Below are positions 22,779 through 33,400 of a stretch of DNA of 64,000 nt, in pieces. Under the pieces are notes generated by a model that was not told the origin of the DNA, did not search any database, and worked only from the letters and a program-made list of their open reading frames with translations. The DNA is from Melastoma dodecandrum (taxonomy: Eukaryota > Streptophyta > Magnoliopsida > Myrtales > Melastomataceae): positions 62,001-126,000 of the forward strand of contig JARUPY010000168.1 of assembly GCA_029817715.1 (NCBI GenBank). The letters run 5' to 3'. The translations under genes were made by a program, and so were the position numbers. Positions within the stretch are counted from its first letter, which is position 1; every line of letters starts with the position of its first letter.

Positions 22779-23771
22779 TTGATTATTCCAATTGCAGCCC
22801 CGGACAGACTGTTTGAGCCGGACAGCCTGAAATGGCTAGGTCAATTTTTTGACAATTTTAAGGAAATGGACCTGGTGTCCATAAACTCCATGACACATTG
22901 TTATGCCATCAATGGGCTTGGAGTAGGAGCACTTCATTTATGGCAGGACGAAGCAATCGTCGATTGGCCCGAAGGATGTAAGTTATCGGAGCGTTCTGTT
23001 AGCAAGCAGTAATGCATGCTTGGTCAAGGAAGGCAGAAGAGTTTTTGCCGAATTGAGGGAACAACCTCACATCAAGGCGACAGAAGATCATTATGCTTGT
23101 TTTGTGGACTTGCTTGGAAAATCAGTGAGGCTTGAAGATGCCGAATCATTAGTGATTGAAATGGGACCAAAAGGCATGGTATTATGGAGAGTATTGATGA
23201 ATGCATGTCGGATCCATGATGAAGTTGAAATGGCAGAGAGGATTATCGATAGAGGGCGGGAGCTTGTGCCAGGGGATGGTTGGAGTCACGCCGTGATGTT
23301 GAAGATCTATGCCTCTTCACATAAATGGGACCAGATTATTGAAATGAGGGGTATCCTGAGAGAGTTGGGACTAAAGAAGGATCGGGCAATGATCTGGATT
23401 CATGTCGACCGAGAGGTTCACGTCTTTCTCGCTGGTGATTTATCACACCCTGATATGCCTAAGATACTCGAGACATTAGAGGAGCTGATTCAGAGAACCA
23501 GAAGCCTTGGTACGTCAATCAAGACATCGACCACAAGAAACAAGAAGAATTGTAGTATTACTACAGTGAGAAATTGGCGATTGAATTCCCTTTATGCTGT
23601 ACTAGAGACAGTAGCAGCAGTATTTGGATTCTGAAGAATCTAAGAATGTGTGGTGACTGTCATGCTTGGATAAAGCTCGTATCACTGGTCATCCACAGAA
23701 CGGTAATAGTTCACGACGTGAAGAGGTATCATCATTGCCTTCATGGATCCTGCTTTTGTGGAGATTTCTAG
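22779..23771 (+). pseudogene. Pentatricopeptide-repeat protein, DYW class, broken
   Basis: Only the last part of a PPR-DYW protein is readable. One repeat (FFDNFKEMDLVSINSM to GALHLW) lies in the frame from 22779. A frame change near 22950 leads to GRRVFAELREQP and an E/E+ domain (VLWRVLMNACRIHDEVEMAERI, HPDMPKILETLEELI) in the frame of 23020-23634. A second change near 23540 leads to the C-terminal deaminase-like end (LKNLRMCGDCHAWIKL, GSCFCGDF) in the frame ending at 23771. Intact family members carry about 10 or more repeats and end in Asp-Tyr-Trp; here nearly all repeats are missing and the end reads GDF. DYW proteins edit cytidines in organellar RNA. Two shifts and the missing body argue for a pseudogene. 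Confidence 0.85.
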
Positions 23772-23999
23772 TGATCATTATTTAGCCTCACAATCAGTCA
23801 TTTGTCCTTGATTGAGTATTTCGCAGACAGACCAAAAACCAGAGCAAGGTTTTCACCAAAACAGAACTATTCAAACTCCAAAAGTCCAGATTCAGACAAG
23901 GGAAGTGAATACAATTGTAGTATGCGAGAGGAAACTGAAGAGTATTACAACATTAAATTATATTTGACTCCGGTCTCAGATCACTCAAGGGGAGCTTCT
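23772..23999. other. Intergenic spacer between PPR pseudogene and CAD-like gene 1
   Basis: No gene seen. The two genes converge here, so it should hold the 3' end of the minus-strand CAD transcript. Confidence 0.4.
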
Positions 24000-25738
24000 T
24001 CAAGGTTTCAAAGTGTTGGCGATGTCAATGACGAACCTATACTTTACATCCGCTTTCAGGAGGCGTTCCATGGCTGTGTTCACATAATCGATCGGGATCA
24101 CCTCGATGTCGGCCACAATGTTGTGCTTGGCTGCAAAGTCGATCATCTCCTGTGTCTCCTTGATACCTCCGATGCAGCTCCCTCCGACCAGCTTTCTACC
24201 TGCAAATCCCATACCATGGTTAGCCCTGTCTCCTTGTCCAGAAGAGCGATTCGATATAAAGAGTTTCGATGGGTGGTTACTCACCCATAATCAAAGGGAA
24301 GGCTGGCAGTTCAAGCGGCTTCTCCGGAGCACCGACCAAGACCACCTTCCCATTTGTTTTGACGAGGGCTAACAGGGGTACGATGGCATGAGTTGCTGAG
24401 ACGGTGTCAATGATGCCGTCCATCGTGCCCATAGCAGCCTATCAGAAGCGGATCATGATAGTTACATATCTCGGGTCTGAATCATAGCAGCCTTAAACCA
24501 CCGACAGCCGAGTTGGATGAAGTCATACCTGCATCTGCTCAGTGTCGCGGCTGACCAGAAAAGCATCAGCACCTAGACGCTCCATTGCCTCTGCCTTCTT
24601 ATTAGGAGAGGTGCTAATAACAGTCACCTTGAGGCCCATTGCCTTGGCAAACTTGACCGCCATGTGGCCAAGTCCTCCAAGACCTACCACACCCACATGC
24701 ATCCCGGGCTTATCAAGCCCGTAGTACTTCAGGGGACTGTACACCGTGATCCCGGCACAAAGCAGGGGAGCTGCGCCGTCGAAAGGCAGGTTATCGGGGA
24801 TCCTGATGACGAAATGCTCGTCGCAGACCATGAAGTTGGAGTAGCCTCCATGGGTAATGGTCCCATCGAGGTTCTTGCTGCCGTAGGTGAGGATCATGCC
24901 GGGGCAGTAGTTCTCAAGATTTTCTGCACAGCTGGTGCAAGATCGGCATGACTGGACCATACAGCCGACGCCGACTCTATCCCCAACCTTGTACTTGGTC
25001 ACCTTGGATCCAACTTCAGTCACAACGCCCACAAGCTCGTGCCTTAAAATCAAGAGATTATTCAAAATATTCATTTAAAAAACTGGTGATGATATTAATA
25101 AGTATGGGTGGGTTTTACTGATAATAATAAAAGAAATACCCAGGAACGGCTGGATAGGAAGCATTGCCCCATTCATTCTTGATGAAGTGGAGGTCGGAGT
25201 GGCAGATCCCGCAATAAGTGATCTTGAATGCCACATCCGTCTCCCCGGTTGCCCTGCAGAAACGAAATCAATAAAAAATAATAGCTTTGAATATATTCCC
25301 TTAATTAAAGGAAAGAAGGGATACAGCAGCAGGCTCTTAAAAACTATAGATTAAGTGTCGGTTTGATTTATGAACATTTTTGTTTCTTCTTATTTTTTTA
25401 TAAACAGAAAAATTTATTTCAAATTTCTCATTTAAAAAAAAAGCAGGTTTCTTCCAATTTCTGCCCAACAATGAAGTTTCCTTTGTTTCCCAAAAATAAA
25501 ACAACTGAACATTTTCTAGCAACCAAACATGCCCGAGCGTTTCTGTTTTACTGAGTTTTTGCGAGGGGAAGGAAATGATTATATTCCAAAAACAAAAAAG
25601 GAAAACATATATGATGGATGGGTTGGTCGTATCAGACCTCCTGGAGAACTTGAAAGGGGAGAGGTGGCCCGACGCGTCCCTCGCGGCGTATCCGTAGGCA
25701 GGGACGGGGTGCTCGTTCTCGTGATCCACAGGGGCCAT
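24000..25738 (-). CDS. Zinc alcohol dehydrogenase, CAD-like / mannitol dehydrogenase (ELI3) class, copy 1
   Basis: Five exons on the minus strand (25738-25638, 25253-25140, 25042-24529, 24438-24285, 24199-24000) all join at GT-AG borders and give 360 aa ending ANTLKP. The enzyme is cytosolic and NADP(H)-linked, interconverting aldehydes and alcohols; which substrate (cinnamyl aldehydes or mannitol) cannot be told from sequence. Visible residues: catalytic zinc ligands Cys48 (YCGICHSD), His73 (PGHE) and Cys167 (LLCAG); structural zinc cysteines 104, 107, 110 and 118; nucleotide loop GLGGLG at 192-197. [14 protein letters not shown] and the overall pattern fit the ELI3/mannitol dehydrogenase class rather than lignin-type CAD. 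Exon lengths equal those of the copy at 55831-57236, but intron 1 is 384 bp against 70 bp there. A TATA box lies at 25783-25792. Confidence 0.93.
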
Positions 25739-25782
25739 GTCGCGTATGAAATGGGTCGGAATGAAGGTTGAAGGGAGGGGGG

Positions 25783-25792
25783 TTTATATAGA
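25783..25792 (-). promoter_or_regulatory. TATA box of CAD-like gene 1
   Basis: On the minus strand the sequence reads CTATATAAAC, 45-54 bases before the start codon at 25738. G-rich stretches flank it on the plus strand. The spacing to the ATG is about 50 bases shorter than in the second copy. Confidence 0.65.
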
Positions 25793-25799
25793 GGGGGTG

Positions 25800-27405
25800 G
25801 GGGCGAATGGAAGAGTTGATGTCGGTTGGATGGATGTTCGTCTTCTTATTTTATCAATCAACACGAAGAATATGAGATGACGCATAGGATGAGCGCATCT
25901 CTTTCTCTTCTTTCCTTTAAAAAAGAAGAAGTAGAAATCCCCGTGGTACCGAACCAACTTTCTACTTTCGAAAAAGAAAAACATTTGTTTAGCCTATTAT
26001 GGTACGGATAAATGAAAGGATAGCCCGATCAACCCTAACTTCACTTTTCCCTGATTAAATTTATTTATCCAAACATAATGAATAGACAAACACACCAGAC
26101 CCAGAAAGCCCTTCTCATTTTTTTTAACAGTATCACAAATTTCCCGTTATAAAAAAAAACGGGTTTAAACTCCAGTCATTAATATGATAAAATATATAAA
26201 GTCTCACAGCCACCTCAAACTGAAGCAACCCCGGTGGAACGTTTGGGATACTTCGAGAAAAGCTTGGACACGCGACGCGTTGTTGTCCCGAGACATTGAC
26301 ATGAACTGAACAACTTCTTCTTCTTTTCTATACTGCGTGAATAAAAAATGATTAATAATCTTATTCACTTTCGTGACTTCCATGTGAACTTTTGTTTTTT
26401 TTTTTTTCCTTTTGTGGCATAGAGAATAAATTAAGGGGTTATATGCTTCAATCACGAGTTAAAGTGGTACGTAAATAGAAGAAAAGATAAAAGGAGTGGT
26501 ACGGACTCTTTAGAAAATTTAACAAAGAGACAGACAATAACTAAAGAGAAGAAAAAGAAAGTGGGAAAGGAGTACGTGACTTTGAAAACTCAACAAATTG
26601 AGAACCTACCGGAAATTAGCATGTCTTTTTGCGGGTTTAAGTACGAAGATAATGACAACGACGGCCCTGCCTAACTTTTGATTTGTCGCCATCCTGTAAG
26701 GACGATATATGATGGTCATCCCACAAACTATTACATCTCATGTACGGTCACCAAAAATATGTTACAATATATATTAGTTTTTTTCAAAGGGATTATTTTA
26801 CCACCCATAAGTGCATTTCAAAACAAAACACAACAATTAAGGGTTGTGTGATTAGGTGAGAATGAAATGGAGTTGATCGAAGTCGAAAGTAATTGAAACG
26901 AGTCACGAGATTTTGGCTATTTATTATTATAATTTTATGTGCGTAAAATTACATAAAAACTCAGAGAAAATTTTAACTGAGATCCGAGTCGTCTATCATG
27001 TAACCAAACGTACATAGGGTTGGTGAGTGATTGAGGGTGAAGACAAAAAGGTTACGTAACCTTTTGTGGGGGGATGGGATTGTGTATGACTTGGTGATTC
27101 AATGTTCTTGTAGTCGGAAAAGTTCAGTTGGTGTCGTGATCGTGATCGATACCTCCTCTCCTCTACCATATCTAAAAAGAAAAACCGACCACCACCACCA
27201 CCACATGATTCATATGTTTCCGCACGAGAATCTTGGTTCCAGTTTCAATTAGCAACATATACTAAACGAGATTTCAAACCCCTTTGATGGTCATAAATCA
27301 CATTTTCGAAATGCTGACTCTCTAAAATCGTGTCGTTAGAATATTGAAACTTGATGAAACTTTTCTGGCAGGGAGTGTGTACGACGTGTTACGACGACAA
27401 AACCA
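25800..27405. other. Promoter-side intergenic DNA between CAD-like gene 1 and the MULE
   Basis: No coding sequence recognised. It is AT-rich with mononucleotide runs and a short (CCA)n run at 27188-27205. The distal end is the target site of the Mutator-like element. Confidence 0.4.
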
Positions 27406-27414
27406 TGTTACGAC
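27406..27414 (+). repeat. 9-bp target-site duplication, left copy
   Basis: TGTTACGAC directly abuts the terminal GGAAGCGG of the left inverted repeat. The same nine bases follow the right inverted repeat at 45742-45750. A 9-bp duplication is the hallmark of Mutator-superfamily insertion. Confidence 0.95.
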
Positions 27415-28165
27415 GGAAGCGGCTAACGGTACGTGCACGTAACGGTTACGTAGTTTACTAATTAATACTAAATTTTTTTAGTAAATTTTACTAAAAGTTA
27501 ACCGTTACTAACGAAGTCAACTCAAAATTAGTAAAAAATGTAGTAAAATTTACTAAAATCCGGTCTTCTTTTAGTAAAGTCAACGCAAACTTAGTAAAAA
27601 AGTATGGAAATTTTACTACCATTTTACTGTTCACAGTAGTTCAAGTTTACTAATTTTGCGTTGACTTTACTAAAACATTTCCGTTAGTAACGTCAACGCA
27701 GAATTAGTAAAAAAAGTAGTAAAATTTACTGTTTTTTTTTTTACAAATTTTGTGCTGGCTTTACTAAAATTGTTCATATTTTGGTAAAGTCAAACCAGTT
27801 CTAGTAAAAAAGGAGTAAAATTTACTACTTTTTTTACTAATTCTGCGTTGACGTTACTAACGGAAAAGTTTTAGTAAAGTCAGCGTAAAATTAGTAAAAA
27901 AAAACAGTAAATTTTACTACTTTTTACTGTACGAATTAAGCCGATAATTAGTAAATATTTACTAATTCTGGTATATTTTTTAGTAAAAAACTCTTCCAGT
28001 TAGTAACTTTTACTAATTTTGAGTTGTTTTTACTAAAAAAAGTAGTAAACAGTTACTAAAAAATAAAGGCGTTTACTAACAAATTTACTAATTAGAACAG
28101 TATTTCCGAACCTATTTATGTAGTGAAATTACCGGTCTACCCTGATTACTAAACTTATTACTAAT
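27415..28165 (+). repeat. Left terminal inverted repeat of the MULE
   Basis: It begins GGAAGCGGCTAACGGTACGT and continues as an array of AGTAAA / TTTACT phrases alternating with GTCAACGC / GCGTTGAC phrases. It includes a long internal palindrome (about 27655-27735 against 27815-27890). The inner end is taken at CTAAACTTATTACTAATT, where similarity to the right TIR stops. Confidence 0.9.
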
Positions 28166-28265
28166 TTACTAAACATATTACTAATTTGTTAGTAATTATT
28201 ACAACTTCGTAAGACGGTTGTATTATAACATTCATATAAATTGACTTTCTTCTCGTTGCCTACAG

Positions 28266-28796
28266 GGGTTGGTCAGCATCACCACGTCAGCTATACTCCC
28301 CTCCCTTAGGCCCCCACCATGCTCTTCCTAGGCCAACTGCCAAGTCGCCTCCACTGGCGAACTTTGGGTCCTCTACTTGTCCCTACTCCTCACGTCGCTG
28401 GGGACTGGGGGCATCCGTCTCTGCATTGTTACCTTCGCTGCCGACCAGTTCGACAGGCCAAGGTCTTGAAGAGGAAGTGGAACCTCCTCAACTGGTACTA
28501 CTTCAAGGGCATGGCCACCCTCATGGCCCTCACCATTGTCGTCTACATCCAGGAGCATATCGGGTGGCGATGGGGGCTCGGCATCCCCACCATCGCCATG
28601 ACCCTCTCCGCAGTTACCTTCGTCACGCGCTTGTACATGAATTGAAGCCCGAGGGAAGCCCCTCGACAAGGGTTGCTCAGGTGATTGTTGCAGCCGTAAG
28701 GAGGAGGAAGGTTGTCGTGCCGAACGTATACGAGAACAAGGAGCACGACAGGGATATTTCCATTCGGGGGAAGCTCCTGCACTCGGGGCAGTACAC
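28266..28796 (+). pseudogene. NPF3.1-like (NRT1/PTR family) transporter fragment, upstream exon
   Basis: The exon begins after an intact acceptor (CCTACAG) and reads GLVSITTSAILPSLRPPP, then after an early stop LYLSLLLTSLGTGGIRLCIV and ADQFDRP. A frame change leads to KRKWNLLNWYYF and WRWGLGIPTIAM; a further change leads to PEGSPSTRVAQVIVAAVRRRKVVVP and GKLLHSGQY. It ends at a donor GTAAGAG at 28797. These blocks are diagnostic of proton-coupled nitrate/peptide transporters and closest, by recall, to NPF3.1. At least one stop and two frame changes rule out function. Retained splice borders show the capture was of genomic DNA. Confidence 0.88.
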
Positions 28797-28867
28797 GTAA
28801 GAGTACAGCTTTGGCGTCGATCGACTAACTTATGCTGAACTACCCCCCGATTTCGAACCTGACTTAT

Positions 28868-30335
28868 TGATAACTCTATGAAAGTAGAGTTATTTGGTAC
28901 TCTTAACGAGGCTTTACACGGCAAGTTAGTTGAGTTTATGTTAGAGTTTTACAAGTTTTTATCGAGTTTTTACTTCAGTTTAGTTTTAAGTTACTTTTGT
29001 TATTTTATTAAATCTTGAGCTTATTTTGAGACTAACTGGAACCTAGTTGATGCATCTTAAAATTTGTTTTGATTTGATGTAGGTAAATGAAGAGAATCAT
29101 AAGTTGGGCAAGTGAAAATTGGACGAAAATTGATAAAGTGCTGAAAAGTTACAGAGAGCAGAAGGACGCATCCTTCGGTCTCAAGGACGCGACCGTGCGG
29201 AATCAGTAGACTACAGAGAGCAGAAGGATGCGTCCCTCAATCTCAAGGACACGACCTTCGACGATCTATACAAGATCTCGCCAAATCACTTGATTCCTTC
29301 ATTATTACGATTTGAAGAGAGAGAAGGCATCAATTAGTTACTATTTTTATTATTCTTAGGTTATTTTGGTATTTAATTATTTTCTTAGGCTTCTTAGGAT
29401 ATTTGAGAATATTAGGAAATCTTTTAAGGGAACAATATATTCTCTAGGATAGCCTAAGGAGGATATAGAGTTTTTCAAAGGAGTTTTAGAGTTTTTTTTA
29501 GACTTTTGCTCTGAAGAGAAGGGAGAGGTGCCGACTAGGGTTCAAGAGAAGATCCGGATGAGGCGACTACCAACCAGATCGGGAGATCGGGAGGGCGTTC
29601 CTTATCCATTTTTCTTGATATCTTTATGTCGATGCTATTTTCTTCTGAACTTTGGATGTTTTCTTATTTTAGTATGAACTAATTTTCTTATCTAGGGTGC
29701 TAAATTTGCGAGACTTGTCAAGGTGATTTTGAACGTAATTTATTTTAATTGAAAGTCCGGTGTTCTTTGATGTGCTTGCGTGTTTATTTTTCTGAAATAC
29801 GATTGACGTCGGTTTCTGAAATAACTCGGATTACCTTAGCATCGGGAGGTGTAAGATTAATTCGTGAGGAAAATCAAAGAACATATTAATAGAAACCGGA
29901 GATAGGGATATCACAATTGATATTAATTGGATTGACTATTGGGAGTAGATTAATAATGACTGTAGATAGGGATATCACGGTTAATGTTAATTGAATCGAA
30001 TGCTAGGAGCTAATTGAATATAGATCGTAGGGATACGTCTAATATATAGGAGAGCATGATTTAAGTCCTCGTACAATTTTATCTAAACGTTCGATTGATT
30101 CACGACAAGTTAAGTAAATTTAGTTGCCCTAGGCTTTCTTATTGATATTTTCTCGTGATCCTTGCTGATTTTATTTTAGTAATTTTCGTTTAATCCATCA
30201 TTTATTCGATTAGTCTAGATAATATTTAGTGGTTTAATTGGTATTCAGGAACAATTAGTCCTCGTGGGAACGATATCTTACGTGCTATAATCGATTCGTG
30301 TGTATACTTGCGCACAACACATTTTTAGCAGGACA
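28868..30335 (+). repeat. 5' LTR of nested Athila element
   Basis: It runs from TGATAACTCT to AGCAGGACA. It contains paired AAGGACGC motifs (29162-29169, 29183-29190); the segment 29170-29190 is missing from the 3' LTR. Confidence 0.92.
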
Positions 30336-30341
30336 AGTTTT

Positions 30342-30359
30342 TGGCGCCGTTGCCGGGGA
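30342..30359 (+). promoter_or_regulatory. Primer-binding site, tRNA-Asp type
   Basis: TGGCGCCGTTGCCGGGGA is complementary to the 3' end of plant tRNA-Asp and begins six bases after the LTR. This primer is characteristic of Athila and related lineages. Confidence 0.9.
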
Positions 30360-30446
30360 CTAATTGTTATTTCTTGATATCAATAGCAGACTCACTAATA
30401 TTAGACTAGATTTTTTTTATTTTTTATTCATTTCACTTTTCTTTCT

Positions 30447-33400
30447 TTGATTTTTTTTCGGGATTACTCTCGGTGGATGCGACGTAGCCGAAGTGCTAAT
30501 TCTTTAGAGTATAACCCCGAGATCGAGCGGACGTGTCGTGCTCTAAGGAAAGAAGCAAAGCTTAGAAAACAACAAGAAAAGATGGCTCTTGAAAATAGAG
30601 ACATGGAGAATCATAAGGCACTTGGAGACTATGCAATTCCATCAGTGGGTGATGTCCAGACAGGTATTCGAAGACCCGCATTAGCAGCAAATAATTTTGA
30701 GATCAAGTCGGCCATCATCGAACTGGTGCAGAATCAATGTCAATTTGGTGGAAATGTCAGCGATGAGCCGAATGCCCATATTGCAAGTTTTCTCGAGATC
30801 TACGATACGTTTAAGAGCAATGGTGTGTCCGATGACGCAATCCGACTGAGATTGTTCCCATTCAACTTACGAGACAAAGCGAAGGTGTGGTTATATTCTC
30901 TCACACCAGGTTCAATTACGACATGGGATGACTTAGCTCAAGAATTCCTCATCAAGTTCTTTCCACCCATGAAGACGGTGAAGTTGAGGCGAGATATTAC
31001 TACTTTTATGCAACTCGATGGGGAGAGCTTGTACGAAGCATGGGAGCGATATAAGGAATCACTCCGGAAGTGTCCACATCACGGCCTTCCGAAGTGGCTG
31101 ATCGTGCGGACATTTTATAACGGATTGCTACCTACAGTTCGGACATCGATTGACGCAGCAGCTAGTGGAGCATTAATGGCAAAACCAACCGATGAGGCGT
31201 ACACTTTGCTGGAAAATATGGCGATCAACACCTACCAATGGGGCAATGAACGAGGACAGATGAGACAACAAGGCATGATGAATGTGGATTCGCTGACAAA
31301 TATAAATGCCAAGATTGATGCTCTCACAAAGATGATGCAAGGGCAACTGAAGATGAATGTTATGAGTTGTGAGGTCTGCGGAGGAGAACACAACTCTGGT
31401 GAATGTGTGGAAACGGCAAATTATATGGGTAACTTCAACCGAGGAGCAGGTAATCCATTTTCTAATACTTACAATGCAGGTTGGAGAAACCATCCCAATT
31501 TTTCTTGGAGAGAGACACAACAACATGGACAGCCTGCTGGACCAAGCTCAAACATGCATATGAAGCAAAATTTTGAGCCTCCGGGGTTTCAACAACAGCC
31601 ACAACAAGTTGCAAAGGAAAAGGTAAGCATTGATGGCATGTTACAATTGATTTCTTTACAAAACTCTTCTATAAAAAGTATTGAAGCATCGATGAAGACC
31701 ATGGAGAACCAGATGGGTCAACTAGCATCTGCGATCGCCTCGAGGCCACCGGGAAACTTACCGAGTGACACCGAGATCAATCCAAGGTCAAAGGAACAAT
31801 GTAAGGCAATGAACCTCAGAACCAGAAAAGTAATCAACGAATATATTGGTTCTTCAAGCCAGGAAAACAAGGTGTCGTTTGAGGAGGAACTCAGACAAGG
31901 GGACATCAAGCAATCTGTAGATGAAAGAAGTGCATATGAGCAAAATCTTCCCGAGGTTTCTCCTTCAGAAAATCAACCCAACAAGGTAATAGCTGATCTC
32001 AATGAAGGACAAGAAGAAAAGAGAAGTCCTGAACTCACTAAGGAGCTGAAAACATGGAACCGTGAATGGCGTAAGAAACCAGCCCAGCCGCAACAAGTGA
32101 CTTACTCGCCACCACCGTTTCCACAACAATTGAAAAGAATGGAGGACGAGAAGCAATTCATGAGATTCCTGGAGCTTTTCAAACAGCTACACATCAACAT
32201 CCCATTAACAGAAGCAATCGACAAGATGCCGACGTACGCAAAATTTCTCAAGGATATTTTATCAAAGAAGCGAAGTTGGGAGAAATTTGAAGTGATTCCG
32301 TTGTCAAAGGAGTGCAACATGGCATTGCATCAATCACTTCCGCCGAAGCTTGCCGATCCAGGAAGTTTTACTATCCCTTGTCGCATTGGTTCTAAAAGTT
32401 TTAGTAAAACTTTATGTGATCTTGGTTCTTCAATTAATTTAATGCCTTATTCAATTTTTCAGGAACTAGGACTTGAAGGAGCAAAGCCAACAACAGTCAC
32501 ACTACAACTGGCGGATCGATCGATTACACACCCATGGGGAGTAGTGAAGGATGTGTTAGTTAACATAGCTGATTTGATTTTGCCAGCAGATTTTTTAATT
32601 CTAGAGATGGAGGCTGATAAAGAGGTGCCAATTATACTTGGTCGACCGTTCCTTGCAACTGGTCGAACATCCATTGATGTAGCAGATGGAATTCTAAAAA
32701 TGCGAGTTCATGATCAGGAAGTGACTTTCAATATTTTTAATACTCTGAAATACATTGATACTACTGAAGAATGTTTTACTTATGACCAAGAGCAGAGTTT
32801 CCTGATTCAAGAGAAAGAGCATGAGGATTTCTCGCCGATGATAGAAGATGATTCCATGGAAGTGAAGTACATTCAACAAATTGAACCTCTCGGAGTCGAC
32901 CTCTCAAAATCTTCAATGAAGCCATCCATCATAGAGCCTCCAATGCTGGAACTCAAACCCCTGCCTTCACATTTGAAATATGCAATTTTGGGTGAGTGTA
33001 ATACTTTACCAGTAATTGTTTCTAATCATTTAGATGACATGCAGTTGAATCAATTGTTGGACTTACTACGAGCACATAAAAAGACAATCGGTTGGAGTTT
33101 AGCGGACCTAAAGGGGATTAGTCCATCAATTTGTATGCATAAGATCCGACTGGTGGACGAAGAAAAGCGAGTGGTCGAAGCACAACGACAACTTAACCCA
33201 ATCATGAAAGAGGTAGTAAAGAAAGAAGTTCTGAAATAGCTCGATACAGGTATAATCTATCCTATCTCTGATAGTAATTCAGTGAGTCCCGTTCAATGTG
33301 TTCCAAAGAAAGGAGGTATGACTGTAGTTTCTAATGATTTGAATGAAGTGATTCCTACTCGGACAATAATAGGTTGGCGCGTATGCATGGATTATCGCAA

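Noticed and set aside
24000..25738. A bona fide lignin cinnamyl alcohol dehydrogenase
   Set aside because: Sequence around the catalytic zinc and GSKV region fits the ELI3/mannitol dehydrogenase class, so only a CAD-like call is made.
28319..28645. A 108-aa intact protein
   Set aside because: Its first half is out of frame; the NPF signature lies in a different frame there, showing a frameshifted fragment.
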